DNA of 64,000 bases. Origin: Rhizobium sp. CCGE 510 (GTDB lineage Bacteria; Pseudomonadota; Alphaproteobacteria; Rhizobiales; Rhizobiaceae). The position numbers were made by a program, and so were the translations under genes. Below, piece after piece: positions 51,845-59,718 of the stretch. Numbering within the stretch: the stretch's first letter is position 1; each line of letters opens with the position of its first letter. The DNA lies in assembly GCF_000292525.1 (NCBI RefSeq), contig NZ_AEYF01000044.1:186001-250000 (forward strand), in the 5' to 3' direction. Below the pieces are notes generated by a model that saw only the letters and a program-made list of their open reading frames with translations, did no database searches and had not been told where the DNA came from.

Positions 51845-52317
51845 TCTTCCTCTCCTGCCGCCAATGCCTCCAATCCCGAAATCTTGGGATATACGTCTTT
51901 AACGCGAAGAGCTACAAAAATTGCGAGACGGTTGATGACGAATATCGAAAACGGGGGCTTTCGATATCTAAGGCGGAAATCATCAATTATCTCAACGACG
52001 AGTGATGCACGGGCAGATTTTACTGAGGGCAGTAGTTCTTACCTGGGTATCGTATTCCTCCTGCATTCAACATCCATGAATGCAAGAAGGCAGTGCCAGA
52101 CGTAAGCGAGAGAGAGCCGACAGGCCCATTCAGCTAAGGGGTTGGCTGATGTTCGTGGCGGCGAACGCGGGTTGATCGGTTCTCTCAACGCTTATTTTGC
52201 CTACCATTTCCTTCACGTCGGTTGCATCTTGTGATGCGTCCTCGACCTTGTCAATTGCGGTTTGTCATATGGCCTGGACACAGAATGGAGTATGGGTTAC
52301 AGGGCTTTCGCTTTTTC
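51845..52317. other. Intergenic region upstream of the LuxR-type gene
   Basis: These 473 bp have no convincing gene. The 61-codon frame 51820-52005 overlaps the LuxR start and shows no features. The region should hold the promoter of the minus-strand LuxR gene. It contains the inverted repeat ATCCC-N8-GGGAT near 51875 and the dyad at 51942-51967. The right end follows the stop of the receiver gene at 52318. No terminator is evident. Confidence 0.5.
51942..51967. promoter_or_regulatory. Inverted repeat upstream of the LuxR-type gene
   Basis: Perfect 9-bp arms ATATCGAAA and TTTCGATAT surround ACGGGGGC, 98 bp upstream of the LuxR-type ATG. It lacks a T-run. It is a candidate operator, possibly autoregulatory, or a transcript hairpin. 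Confidence 0.4.
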
Positions 52318-52695
52318 CTACATCTCCAGATTGAGAAGAATACTGGCGAGGTCAAGCGGCTTTTCCAGATAGACGTCGGCGCCGGCCTTAAGTGAACGCG
52401 CGCGGTCCTCGGCAGCATCCGAACCGCTGCAGACGGCAAGCCGCATCGCATTGAAACGATCGTCCCGACGCAGCCTGCTCACCAAGGCAATGCCGCTGTC
52501 GAGCGGCATGTAGAGATCGGCGACCAGCAGCTCCGGCAGGGCCCAACCTTCCACCGCGCGCTGCTCCAGCGCCGCCAACGCCGTCTCGGCGGTCGAAAAA
52601 CAGAATAGATCAACCTCTATCTGCTGCTTCCTGCGGATATAGTCGAGATAGAAGAGATCATCCCTGCTGTCGTCGACGTAAATGATGGTAGGCAT
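52318..52695 (-). CDS. Stand-alone response regulator receiver protein
   Basis: The 125-residue receiver begins MPTIIYVDDSRDDLFYLDYI, with Asp60 in LLVADLYMPLDSG, Ser in LAVCSGSDA and Lys in VYLEKPLDLA. The VDDSxDDxF pattern is that of Rcp1-like regulators paired with phytochrome-type and related kinases. It is divergent from the large kinase at 52890, 194 bp away. No output domain is present. Confidence 0.85.
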   Translation of the reverse strand: MPTIIYVDDSRDDLFYLDYIRRKQQIEVDLFCFSTAETALAALEQRAVEGWALPELLVADLYMPLDSGIALVSRLRRDDRFNAMRLAVCSGSDAAEDRARSLKAGADVYLEKPLDLASILLNLEM

Positions 52696-52889
52696 TCAGC
52701 ACCGTGATTTGGATATTGTTCGGATGAACTTCGCTGTCCTTCAACGTCACGATATCGTGGTTTCACGAAAATTCGATCCATCTTATCGAAAAATCATTTC
52801 GCAAAAAGCGCAGCACCGCTCTCCCCTGCCTATTGAGTATTCCTCGATTTCGGAAAAAATGGCCGCGCGAACCGAGGAGGACACGACGA

Positions 52890-55031
52890 GTGCAGGATAA
52901 GGCCAACGTGGACCTGCAGGACCAGCAGAGGCGGTGGCGCTACCGTGGCTTCGCCATTGCGGTTGGCTGCCTGATGTTCTTTCTCGGAATGAGCGCTGTT
53001 GCCGGCTGGCTGCTGCAGATCACGGTGATCATTTCGCTCGTTCCCGGCTTTCCATCGATGGCCTTCAATACCGCGCTCTGCTTCGTGCTTTCCGGCGTGG
53101 GACTCGCCGCCTCCACGCTGGCTGCCCGTCGTTTTCGGGTCGCGGCAACGATCATGGCAGGGTTTGCGGCGGCAATCGCCGCGGCCCGGCTCGTGGAAAT
53201 CGCGACGGTCGGCCGGACCTTCCACAATGTCGACCTGCTGATCACCCGCTTCGTCATTCCGCCCGATTTCATCGCGCAGGTCGGCGGCGGCATGGGGCCC
53301 AACACGGCGCTGGTCTTCCTGATCGCCAATCTATCGCTGCTGCTCTCTCTTCACGCGGTGAGGAAAAGCCAAGTGGTGCAGGAACTGACGAGCTACGTCG
53401 TCATCACCCTCGGCATGATCGCGCTGGCCAGCTATGTCACCGATGCCGAACAAGGCTACCGCTGGGGGCCTTACGCGGCAATGGCGGTGCATACGGCGGT
53501 CGGAATCGTGATCTTCGGCTCGGGGCTTCTCGCCCGCTCCTGGTGGTTGCTGCCGGCAAACCGAGCGCAGATCCCGCTCTGGATCCCAGCTGCGGTTTGC
53601 TTCACCGGCCTTCTCGTCGATCTTTATACGCCGCTCGGTGTTGCGAACGGCATTCTCTATGTGCCGTTGGTGCTGACGGCGCTCTGGTTCGGCAACCGGA
53701 ACGCGCCGCTTTTCTTCGCCTTTGCCTGCACCGTGCTGCTGATGCTCGGCTTTTTCGCCGTCAAGCACGACGAGACAGCATTCTGGCAGGAGATCGCCAA
53801 CCGCACGATCACGGCCGCGACGCTGTGGCTGATCGCGATGCTCATCTTTTATTTCATGCGCAACAATCACAACCTGGAAACCGAGCGGGTCCGTTTCGGC
53901 GCGCTGGTGCGCGGAACGCCTGATGCAGTCATCGTCATCGACGAGAGTGGAGCGATCAGAAGCTTCAACCCGGCGGCTGAAAGCATGTTCGGTTACTCTC
54001 CGGAGGAGACGATCGGCCAGAATATCAAGATGCTGATGCCCGAACCCTACCATTCCGAGCATGACGGCTATCTCTCCCATTACCGGCGGACCGGCGAGGA
54101 GCGTATTATCGGCAAGACGCGCATGGTCTCCGGACGACGCAAGAGCGGCATCGTCTTTCCGATCGACGTTTCCATCAGCGCCGTCGCCACCGCCGATACG
54201 AAGATCTTTGTCGGTATCGTGCGCGACATCAGCGAGCGCGCCCGGCAGGAAGAGCGGATGAAAATGACACTTGTCCAGCTCGAGGCCTATACGGCCGAAC
54301 TCGAGCGCAGCAACCACGACCTAGACGAATTCGCCTATATTGCCTCGCATGATCTCAAGGAACCGCTACGCGGCCTGCACAACCACTCCCGGTTTCTCCT
54401 GGAGGACTATGAAGACAAGCTCGATGTCGACGGCGTGCGCCGGCTGAACCGGTTGGTGCGCCTCAGCCAGCGCATGGAAAAACTCGTCAACGACCTGCTT
54501 TATTTTTCCCGGCTCGGGCGGCAGCAGCTGGCGGTCAAACGCACCGATATCGGCCTGATCGTCAAGGATGTCGTCGCGACGATGGAACTCCTGCTGGAGG
54601 AGCGTCATGCCAAGGTCATCATCGACGGGCAGTTGCCGGATGTGGTTTGCGACGCACCGCGGTTGACGGAGGTGTTCCGCAATCTCATCACCAATGCGAT
54701 CAAATACAATGACAAGTCGGCACCGCTCGTTTCGATCGGCTATCTCGATCGGTTCGTAGGCGAGGACGGTACTGTCGCCCGCAATGTGTTTTTCGTCCGG
54801 GATAACGGCAAGGGCATACCCCGGGAATTCCATGAGGACATTTTCCGCATTTTCAAACGGCTGGAAAAGTCGCAGGATTCCGACGACGGCACCGGAGCAG
54901 GCCTCACCTTCGTCCGCAAGATCATCGCGCGGCACAATGGCGATATCTGGCTGGAATCCGAGGTCGGCGCCGGCACGACATTCTATTTTACTCTGGGAAA
55001 AAAGCGCGAGGGGCAGAATGCAGCAGCGTGA
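52890..55031 (+). CDS. Membrane histidine kinase with FixL-like PAS domain
   Basis: The GTG at 52890 is preferred because GAGGAGG lies 9 nt upstream; a TTG at 52833 would lengthen it by 19 residues. The 713 residues hold about eight hydrophobic helices (20-325), then a PAS domain (about 345-460) with FGYSPEETIGQNIKMLMPEP, YHSEHDGYLSHYRRTGEERI and IGKTRMVSGRRKSGIVFPID. This closely resembles FixL, including His391 where FixL binds haem. The transmitter has His487 in IASHDLKEPLRGLHNHSRFL, N box VFRNLITNAIKYNDK and G boxes DNGKGIPREF and GTGAGLTFVRKI. It overlaps the next receiver gene by 14 bp, so that protein is its likely partner. Confidence 0.88.
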   Translation: MQDKANVDLQDQQRRWRYRGFAIAVGCLMFFLGMSAVAGWLLQITVIISLVPGFPSMAFNTALCFVLSGVGLAASTLAARRFRVAATIMAGFAAAIAAARLVEIATVGRTFHNVDLLITRFVIPPDFIAQVGGGMGPNTALVFLIANLSLLLSLHAVRKSQVVQELTSYVVITLGMIALASYVTDAEQGYRWGPYAAMAVHTAVGIVIFGSGLLARSWWLLPANRAQIPLWIPAAVCFTGLLVDLYTPLGVANGILYVPLVLTALWFGNRNAPLFFAFACTVLLMLGFFAVKHDETAFWQEIANRTITAATLWLIAMLIFYFMRNNHNLETERVRFGALVRGTPDAVIVIDESGAIRSFNPAAESMFGYSPEETIGQNIKMLMPEPYHSEHDGYLSHYRRTGEERIIGKTRMVSGRRKSGIVFPIDVSISAVATADTKIFVGIVRDISERARQEERMKMTLVQLEAYTAELERSNHDLDEFAYIASHDLKEPLRGLHNHSRFLLEDYEDKLDVDGVRRLNRLVRLSQRMEKLVNDLLYFSRLGRQQLAVKRTDIGLIVKDVVATMELLLEERHAKVIIDGQLPDVVCDAPRLTEVFRNLITNAIKYNDKSAPLVSIGYLDRFVGEDGTVARNVFFVRDNGKGIPREFHEDIFRIFKRLEKSQDSDDGTGAGLTFVRKIIARHNGDIWLESEVGAGTTFYFTLGKKREGQNAAA

Positions 55032-55443
55032 CACGCAACCCATCCTGATCGTCGAGGACAGCGAAGACGATTTCGAAGCGACGATGCGCGCCTTCAAACG
55101 CACCAATCTGCGCAACTCGATCCGCTGGGCGGCCTCCGGCCAGGAAGCGCTCGACATGCTCGGCGCGATGGTGCCGAAACCGGGGCTGATCCTGCTTGAT
55201 CTCAACATGCCCGGGCTTGACGGCCGCAAGACGCTGGAGGCGATCAAGTCGAACGCCGGCTGGCGCAAGATACCGGTGGTAATCCTCACCACCTCCGACG
55301 ACGAACGCGATATCGAAGGCTGTTATGCGCTCGGCGCCAATACCTATGTGCAGAAGCCGGTCGATCTCGATGGGCTCTTCGGTGCGATCCAGCGGCTGAA
55401 GGAATACTGGTTCGAAATCGCCATCCTGCCGCTCGAGGACTGA
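55018..55443 (+). CDS. Rcp1-like response regulator receiver protein
   Basis: The 141-residue protein begins MQQRDTQPILIVEDSEDDFE, with Asp61 in GLILLDLNMPGLDGRKTLEA, Thr in VVILTTSDDERDI and Lys in TYVQKPVDLDG, ending EYWFEIAILPLE. This is the Rcp1-type single receiver, normally encoded right after its kinase. The 14-bp overlap with the upstream kinase gene and 4-bp gap to the hybrid kinase point to translational coupling of all three. The longer frame to 54784 is a shadow of the kinase. Confidence 0.9.
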   Translation: MQQRDTQPILIVEDSEDDFEATMRAFKRTNLRNSIRWAASGQEALDMLGAMVPKPGLILLDLNMPGLDGRKTLEAIKSNAGWRKIPVVILTTSDDERDIEGCYALGANTYVQKPVDLDGLFGAIQRLKEYWFEIAILPLED

Positions 55444-55447
55444 CAGA

Positions 55448-57043
55448 TTGGCGGAAAACTGCAGCATTCTCATCATCGACGACAGCATAGACGATCGCGA
55501 GGTCTATCGCCGCATATTGGGCCGCGTCTCCAGCACCGCCTATTCCGTCCTGGAGGCGGAAACGGGTGAGGAGGGCCTTGCGCTGAACGGCCGGAAACGG
55601 CCGAACTGCATCCTGCTCGACTATTCGCTGCCGGGGCGCAACGGGCTCGGCGTTCTTGCCGATATCCTGGAGAACGATCCCGCTGCCAACGTCATCATGC
55701 TGACCGGCCAAGGCAACGAAACCGTTGCCGTCGAGGTGATGAAGAGCGGGGCGCGCGACTATCTGACGAAGGATTCGCTGTCGCCCGAGACACTGCATCG
55801 CTGCATCCAGAACGCCATCATGCACGGCATGCTGGAAGCACGGCTGGAGCAGAAGCGGCAATCGCTGGAGATTTTCACACGCGCCATGGCCCATGATCTG
55901 AAGGAGCCGCTGCGGACGATCAAATCCTTCAGCCGCATCCTGCACGGTTCTGCAGCGTTACCGGCTGAAGACCGGGAACTGCTCGATTACGTGCTCAGCG
56001 CCGCCGACCATATGGAAGATCTGATCGTCAAGGTGTCGGGTTTCACCAGGCTGGAAGCCTCCGGCGGGCCGGTGCTGACGCCGGTCTCACTCTCTGATGT
56101 GCTCGATCAGGTGGAAGACAATCTGCGCCAGCAGACCGAAAGCCGCGGCGCCCTCATCATCCGCGGGGCGCTGCCGGAAGTCATGGGCGATGCGACGCTG
56201 CTGACCCAGCTGCTGCAGAACCTCGTCTCGAATGCCATCCGATATTGCGAGCAGAAGGTTCCGGAGGTCACGATCTCGGGCGAAGCACATGGCGTTTTCT
56301 GCCGCCTCACCCTGCGTGACAACGGGCCTGGCATCGATCCTCAGCATCGTGAACTGATCTTCCAGCCGTTCAAGCGCCTTGTCGGCCGCGGCATCGAGGG
56401 CACCGGCCTCGGCCTTGCCATCTGCCGCCGCATCGCGCAACTGCATGGTGGCTCGATCTGGTGCGAGGCGGAGAATGGGCCAGGCGCCACCTTCATTCTC
56501 GACGTGCCGCGCGCCGAGACCAGGCCCGCGCCGCCTGCTGCATCGGCCATTCCGCACGGCAGCAAGCCGGCCGAACCGCCAGGCGAAGGTTCCGCCAGGC
56601 TCGCCGAAGTGCTGTTGGTGGAGGACAGCCCGGCCGACATCCAGCTTCTGAAGATCAAGCTGATGCGGCGGGAAAAGGTGGATTTCCACCTGCATGTTGC
56701 CACCAACGGACGCGAGGCGATGCGGCTGCTCGAAGAACGCGCCGGTATCGCCGATGTGCCGCAAATCGACCTGATGCTGCTCGACATCAATATGCCGATC
56801 ATGGATGGCTTCGAAGTGCTGCGTGCGCTTTCCGCCGATATCCGCCTCAACCAGATTCCCGTCTGCATTCTCAGCACGTCAAGCGATGAGAGCGACCGGC
56901 AGCGAGCCAGAAATCTCGGCGCGCGCGCCTATATGGTCAAGCCGCCGACCCTGCAGCAACTTGAAGAGGCACTCGAAGATGTCGAACATTTGGAGTTGCT
57001 GCAGCGCGGCGATTCGCTTGCGCTTTGTGCGGAACAAAACTAA
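55448..57043 (+). CDS. Hybrid sensor protein: receiver - histidine kinase - receiver
   Basis: A TTG start gives 531 residues. An N-terminal receiver (1-125) has Asp58 in NCILLDYSLPGRNGLG, with MLTGQGNE and YLTKDS. The transmitter has His149 in TRAMAHDLKEPLRTIKSFSR, N box LLQNLVSNAIRY, G boxes DNGPGIDPQH and GTGLGLAICRRIAQLHG. A C-terminal receiver (about 405-525) has Asp446 in LMLLDINMPIMDGFE and MVKPPTLQ. There is no membrane segment. The order suggests that the first receiver takes phosphate from the upstream system and modulates the kinase. It ends the three-gene operon started at 52890. Confidence 0.9.
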   Translation: MAENCSILIIDDSIDDREVYRRILGRVSSTAYSVLEAETGEEGLALNGRKRPNCILLDYSLPGRNGLGVLADILENDPAANVIMLTGQGNETVAVEVMKSGARDYLTKDSLSPETLHRCIQNAIMHGMLEARLEQKRQSLEIFTRAMAHDLKEPLRTIKSFSRILHGSAALPAEDRELLDYVLSAADHMEDLIVKVSGFTRLEASGGPVLTPVSLSDVLDQVEDNLRQQTESRGALIIRGALPEVMGDATLLTQLLQNLVSNAIRYCEQKVPEVTISGEAHGVFCRLTLRDNGPGIDPQHRELIFQPFKRLVGRGIEGTGLGLAICRRIAQLHGGSIWCEAENGPGATFILDVPRAETRPAPPAASAIPHGSKPAEPPGEGSARLAEVLLVEDSPADIQLLKIKLMRREKVDFHLHVATNGREAMRLLEERAGIADVPQIDLMLLDINMPIMDGFEVLRALSADIRLNQIPVCILSTSSDESDRQRARNLGARAYMVKPPTLQQLEEALEDVEHLELLQRGDSLALCAEQN

Positions 57044-57127
57044 GCGGTGGTCATTGGCAACGGTATGACCTTCGCAGCTCTCATACTCGCGCTCCTGACG
57101 ACACCGCTTCAATCAGGACTGCTCCAG

Positions 57128-58684
57128 ATGGTATCAGGCATACATCACGTGACGGCCGTCACCCGAAAGGTGCAGGCGAACGTGGACTTCTATGCAGGTT
57201 TTCTCGGCATGCGGCTCGTCAAGCAGACGGCCGGTTACGAGGATGTGACACAACTTCATCTCATCTATGGCGATGCAGCGGGAACGCCGGGTTCTCTCCT
57301 TACCTTCCTCGTCTGGGAAGATGGCGCGCCCGGCCGGGCAGGTTTCGGCCAGATCAGCGAAGTCTCGCTGTCGATCGACCCCGCCAGCATCGGCTACTGG
57401 CTGACGCGGGCCATGAGTTTCGGCCTGCGCTCGGAAGGGCCGGCCGATGAATTTGGCGAGCCTGTGCTGCGGCTGAAGGATCCGGACAACATCATCCTCA
57501 AGCTTGCGGGCGCAAAGACCCTCACATCGCCGACTGCCTGGGACGGCGCCTCGATCCCGGCCGAGCACGCCATTCAGCGCGTGCGCGGCGCAACCATGCT
57601 GACCGAGAAGCCGACTGAGAGCCGCAGCTTCATCGAGAGCCATTTCGGTTACCGCTTCCTGGCCAATCGCGGCACCATCGACAGGCTGATCTCGCAATCC
57701 GGCGACGTCATCGACGTGCGCGACGCACGTGGCTTCTGGTCCGGCGCGCCGGGCACCGGCACCGTCGATCACGTCGCCTTCCGCGCCGCGGACGAGGAGA
57801 CGCTGCATTCCGTCCGCAAGGCACTCGAGGCGACCGATGCCTCGCCGACCAACATGCACGACCGCAAATATTTCCGCTCGCTTTATGCCCGCGAGCCCGG
57901 CGGCACGCTGATAGAACTGGCGACCGACAAGCCGGGCATGCTCGTTGACGAAGAGCAGGCCGCCCTTGGGACCAAGCTGTTCGCGCCGCCCGAAGCGATC
58001 ACCAATCTCCACGACCTGAAGGTCATGCTGCCGCAATTTGCGATGCCCGGCCAGCCGCGCATCAATTATCGTGAATTGCCATTCGTCCATCGCTTCTATA
58101 CGCCGCCGGACCCCGACGGCAGCGTTTTCGTGCTGCTGCACGGCTCCGGCGGCAATGAAACGACGTTAATGCCGCTGTTGAACAAGGCAGCCCCGCGTGC
58201 GACGCTGCTCGGCGTGCGTGGCCGCGCGACGGAGGAAGGATTTCCGCGCTGGTACAAGCGCCTTACCCCCTTCTCCTTCGATCAGAACGACATCAAGACC
58301 GAGGCGGAGGCCTTCGCGGCGTTTATCGAGGGTGCCGTCAAATCCTACGGGCTCGACCCTCAGAAAGTCGTCTATGTCGGCTATTCCAATGGCGCCAACC
58401 TGTTGAATTCGCTAATCTACCTGCACCCGAACCTGGTTCACAAGGCGGTGCTGCTGCGCTCCATGCCGGTTCTCAGCGACTATCCGCATGCCGATCTCAA
58501 AGGCACCGACCTGCTGGTCATCAGCGGCAAGACCGATGCCTACGGCAAATATGCGAGCGAGCTGGAAGCGCGGCTGAAGAGTTCGGGCGCCACCGTCGAT
58601 TCCGACGTCATTCCCGGCGGTCACGATCTCGGCGATGCCGACGTGCCGATCATTCAGAAATGGCTGCTGCAGGAAAATCGCTGA
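57128..58684 (+). CDS. Fusion of VOC ring-cleaving dioxygenase and alpha/beta hydrolase (MhqO-MhqD-like)
   Basis: The ATG at 57128 gives 518 residues. Residues 1-300 contain two glyoxalase/VOC modules: MVSGIHHVTAVTRKVQANVD, FYAGFLGMRLVKQTAGYEDV, GTVDHVAFRAADEETLHSVR and GTLIELATDKPGM, with metal-binding His and Glu positions. Residues about 315-518 form a carboxylesterase/phospholipase-type hydrolase: VFVLLHGSGGNETTLMPLLN, nucleophile Ser in VVYVGYSNGANLLNSLIY, acid in LVISGKTDAYG and His in GGHDLGDADV. In Bacillus these are separate quinone-detoxification genes mhqO and mhqD. Fusion in one chain suggests a sequential ring-cleavage and hydrolysis function. Substrate is unknown. The frame could start at 57047, adding a hydrophobic leader. 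Confidence 0.85.
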   Translation: MVSGIHHVTAVTRKVQANVDFYAGFLGMRLVKQTAGYEDVTQLHLIYGDAAGTPGSLLTFLVWEDGAPGRAGFGQISEVSLSIDPASIGYWLTRAMSFGLRSEGPADEFGEPVLRLKDPDNIILKLAGAKTLTSPTAWDGASIPAEHAIQRVRGATMLTEKPTESRSFIESHFGYRFLANRGTIDRLISQSGDVIDVRDARGFWSGAPGTGTVDHVAFRAADEETLHSVRKALEATDASPTNMHDRKYFRSLYAREPGGTLIELATDKPGMLVDEEQAALGTKLFAPPEAITNLHDLKVMLPQFAMPGQPRINYRELPFVHRFYTPPDPDGSVFVLLHGSGGNETTLMPLLNKAAPRATLLGVRGRATEEGFPRWYKRLTPFSFDQNDIKTEAEAFAAFIEGAVKSYGLDPQKVVYVGYSNGANLLNSLIYLHPNLVHKAVLLRSMPVLSDYPHADLKGTDLLVISGKTDAYGKYASELEARLKSSGATVDSDVIPGGHDLGDADVPIIQKWLLQENR

Positions 58685-58703
58685 GCGTCATTTCCGAAAA
58701 CGA

Positions 58704-59605
58704 TTAAACCTGAACGCGAGAAGCGCGGGCAACCATGATGCCGGCGAGCACCACGGCAGCGCCGAGCGCCTGCATCGCCCCGATCGCCTCGTTCAGCAGC
58801 GCCCAGGCAAGGATTGCCGCGACAACCGGCTGCAGCAGCAGCGTCAAAGAGGAAAAGGCCGGCGGCAGATAGGCCAGCGCATAGGTGATCGCCACCTGTC
58901 CGCCGGCATGGCTGATAAAGGCGAGGCCGAAGAGGATCGACCAGCCATAGACGGTCGCGGGCAGCATCTGACCTTCGTAAAAAAGCCGATCGGGAAGATG
59001 AAAATGGCAGCGGTCGCCGTGCTCCACAGCATGATTCTGATCGTGTCGAACCGGCTGCGCAGCCTGCCGATCGCCAGGATATAACAAGCGTAGAAGAAGG
59101 CAGCGATCATCGCGATGCCATCGCCGCTGAGATCGCCATTGCCGACGGCCGCCGGCCCGCCTTTCAGAACGACGACGCCTGCCAGCGCCAAGGCGAGCCC
59201 GAGCAAGAAAACGCCGCTGATCCTTGCTCCGAAAAAGACGAAGGCGATCACCGTGACGAAGACCGGTGCGAGGTTGGCCAGCAGCGTCGCATTGGCAACC
59301 GAGGTCATGGTCAGCGAAAGATGCCAGGCGGCGAGGTCGAGCGACAGCATGACGCCCGGAAGGATCAGCATGCCATAATCGGAAAGGCTCTGCGGCTTCG
59401 GGCCCGCATCCTTTTTCATAAGCGAAACGATGAAGATCGGGATCAGCGCCAGCGCCACGCGCCAGAAGGCCGTGGCCATCGGTCCGACCTCGGACAGCCG
59501 GACGAAGATCGGGGAGCCGCCGATTGCCGCCCCGCCCAGAATGAGGGCGGCGAGGGCGAGGCGATTGGAAGGCGAGGCTTCGGAAAGGGTGGTGGCCTGC
59601 GACAT
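58704..59605 (-). pseudogene. EamA/RhaT-type drug-metabolite transporter, apparent one-base frameshift
   Basis: The ATG at 59605 opens MSQATTLSEASPSNRLALAA with EamA helices (LILGGAAIGGSPIFVRLSEV; VANATLLANLAPVFVTVIAF). The frame stays transporter-like to IFIFPIGFFTKV at about 58975 and then turns to Arg/Ser-rich nonsense. In the next frame the expected C-terminal half resumes at once (ATVYGWSILFGLAFISHAGG, SSLTLLLQPVVAAILAWALL, LGAAVVLAGIMVA) and ends at 58704. The junction is a run of six T on the minus strand (58978-58985); one more T would restore the frame. It may be a real mutation, a slippage-prone site or a sequencing error. Full-length product would be about 300 residues with ten helices. 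Confidence 0.8.
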
Positions 59606-59718
59606 GATCTTGATGCTTCTTCTGAGCCACTGGGTGCCAGGCGGCGGGATAATACCCGCGAGGAACTATCAGAAGTCGGTTGTCGGCGACAGTCGAGGAA
59701 CGACAGATCGATGGAAAA

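Noticed and set aside
51820..52005. 61-codon plus-strand frame upstream of the LuxR-type gene
   Set aside because: It overlaps the start of the LuxR gene on the other strand and has no supporting features, though its last 25 codons are fairly protein-like.
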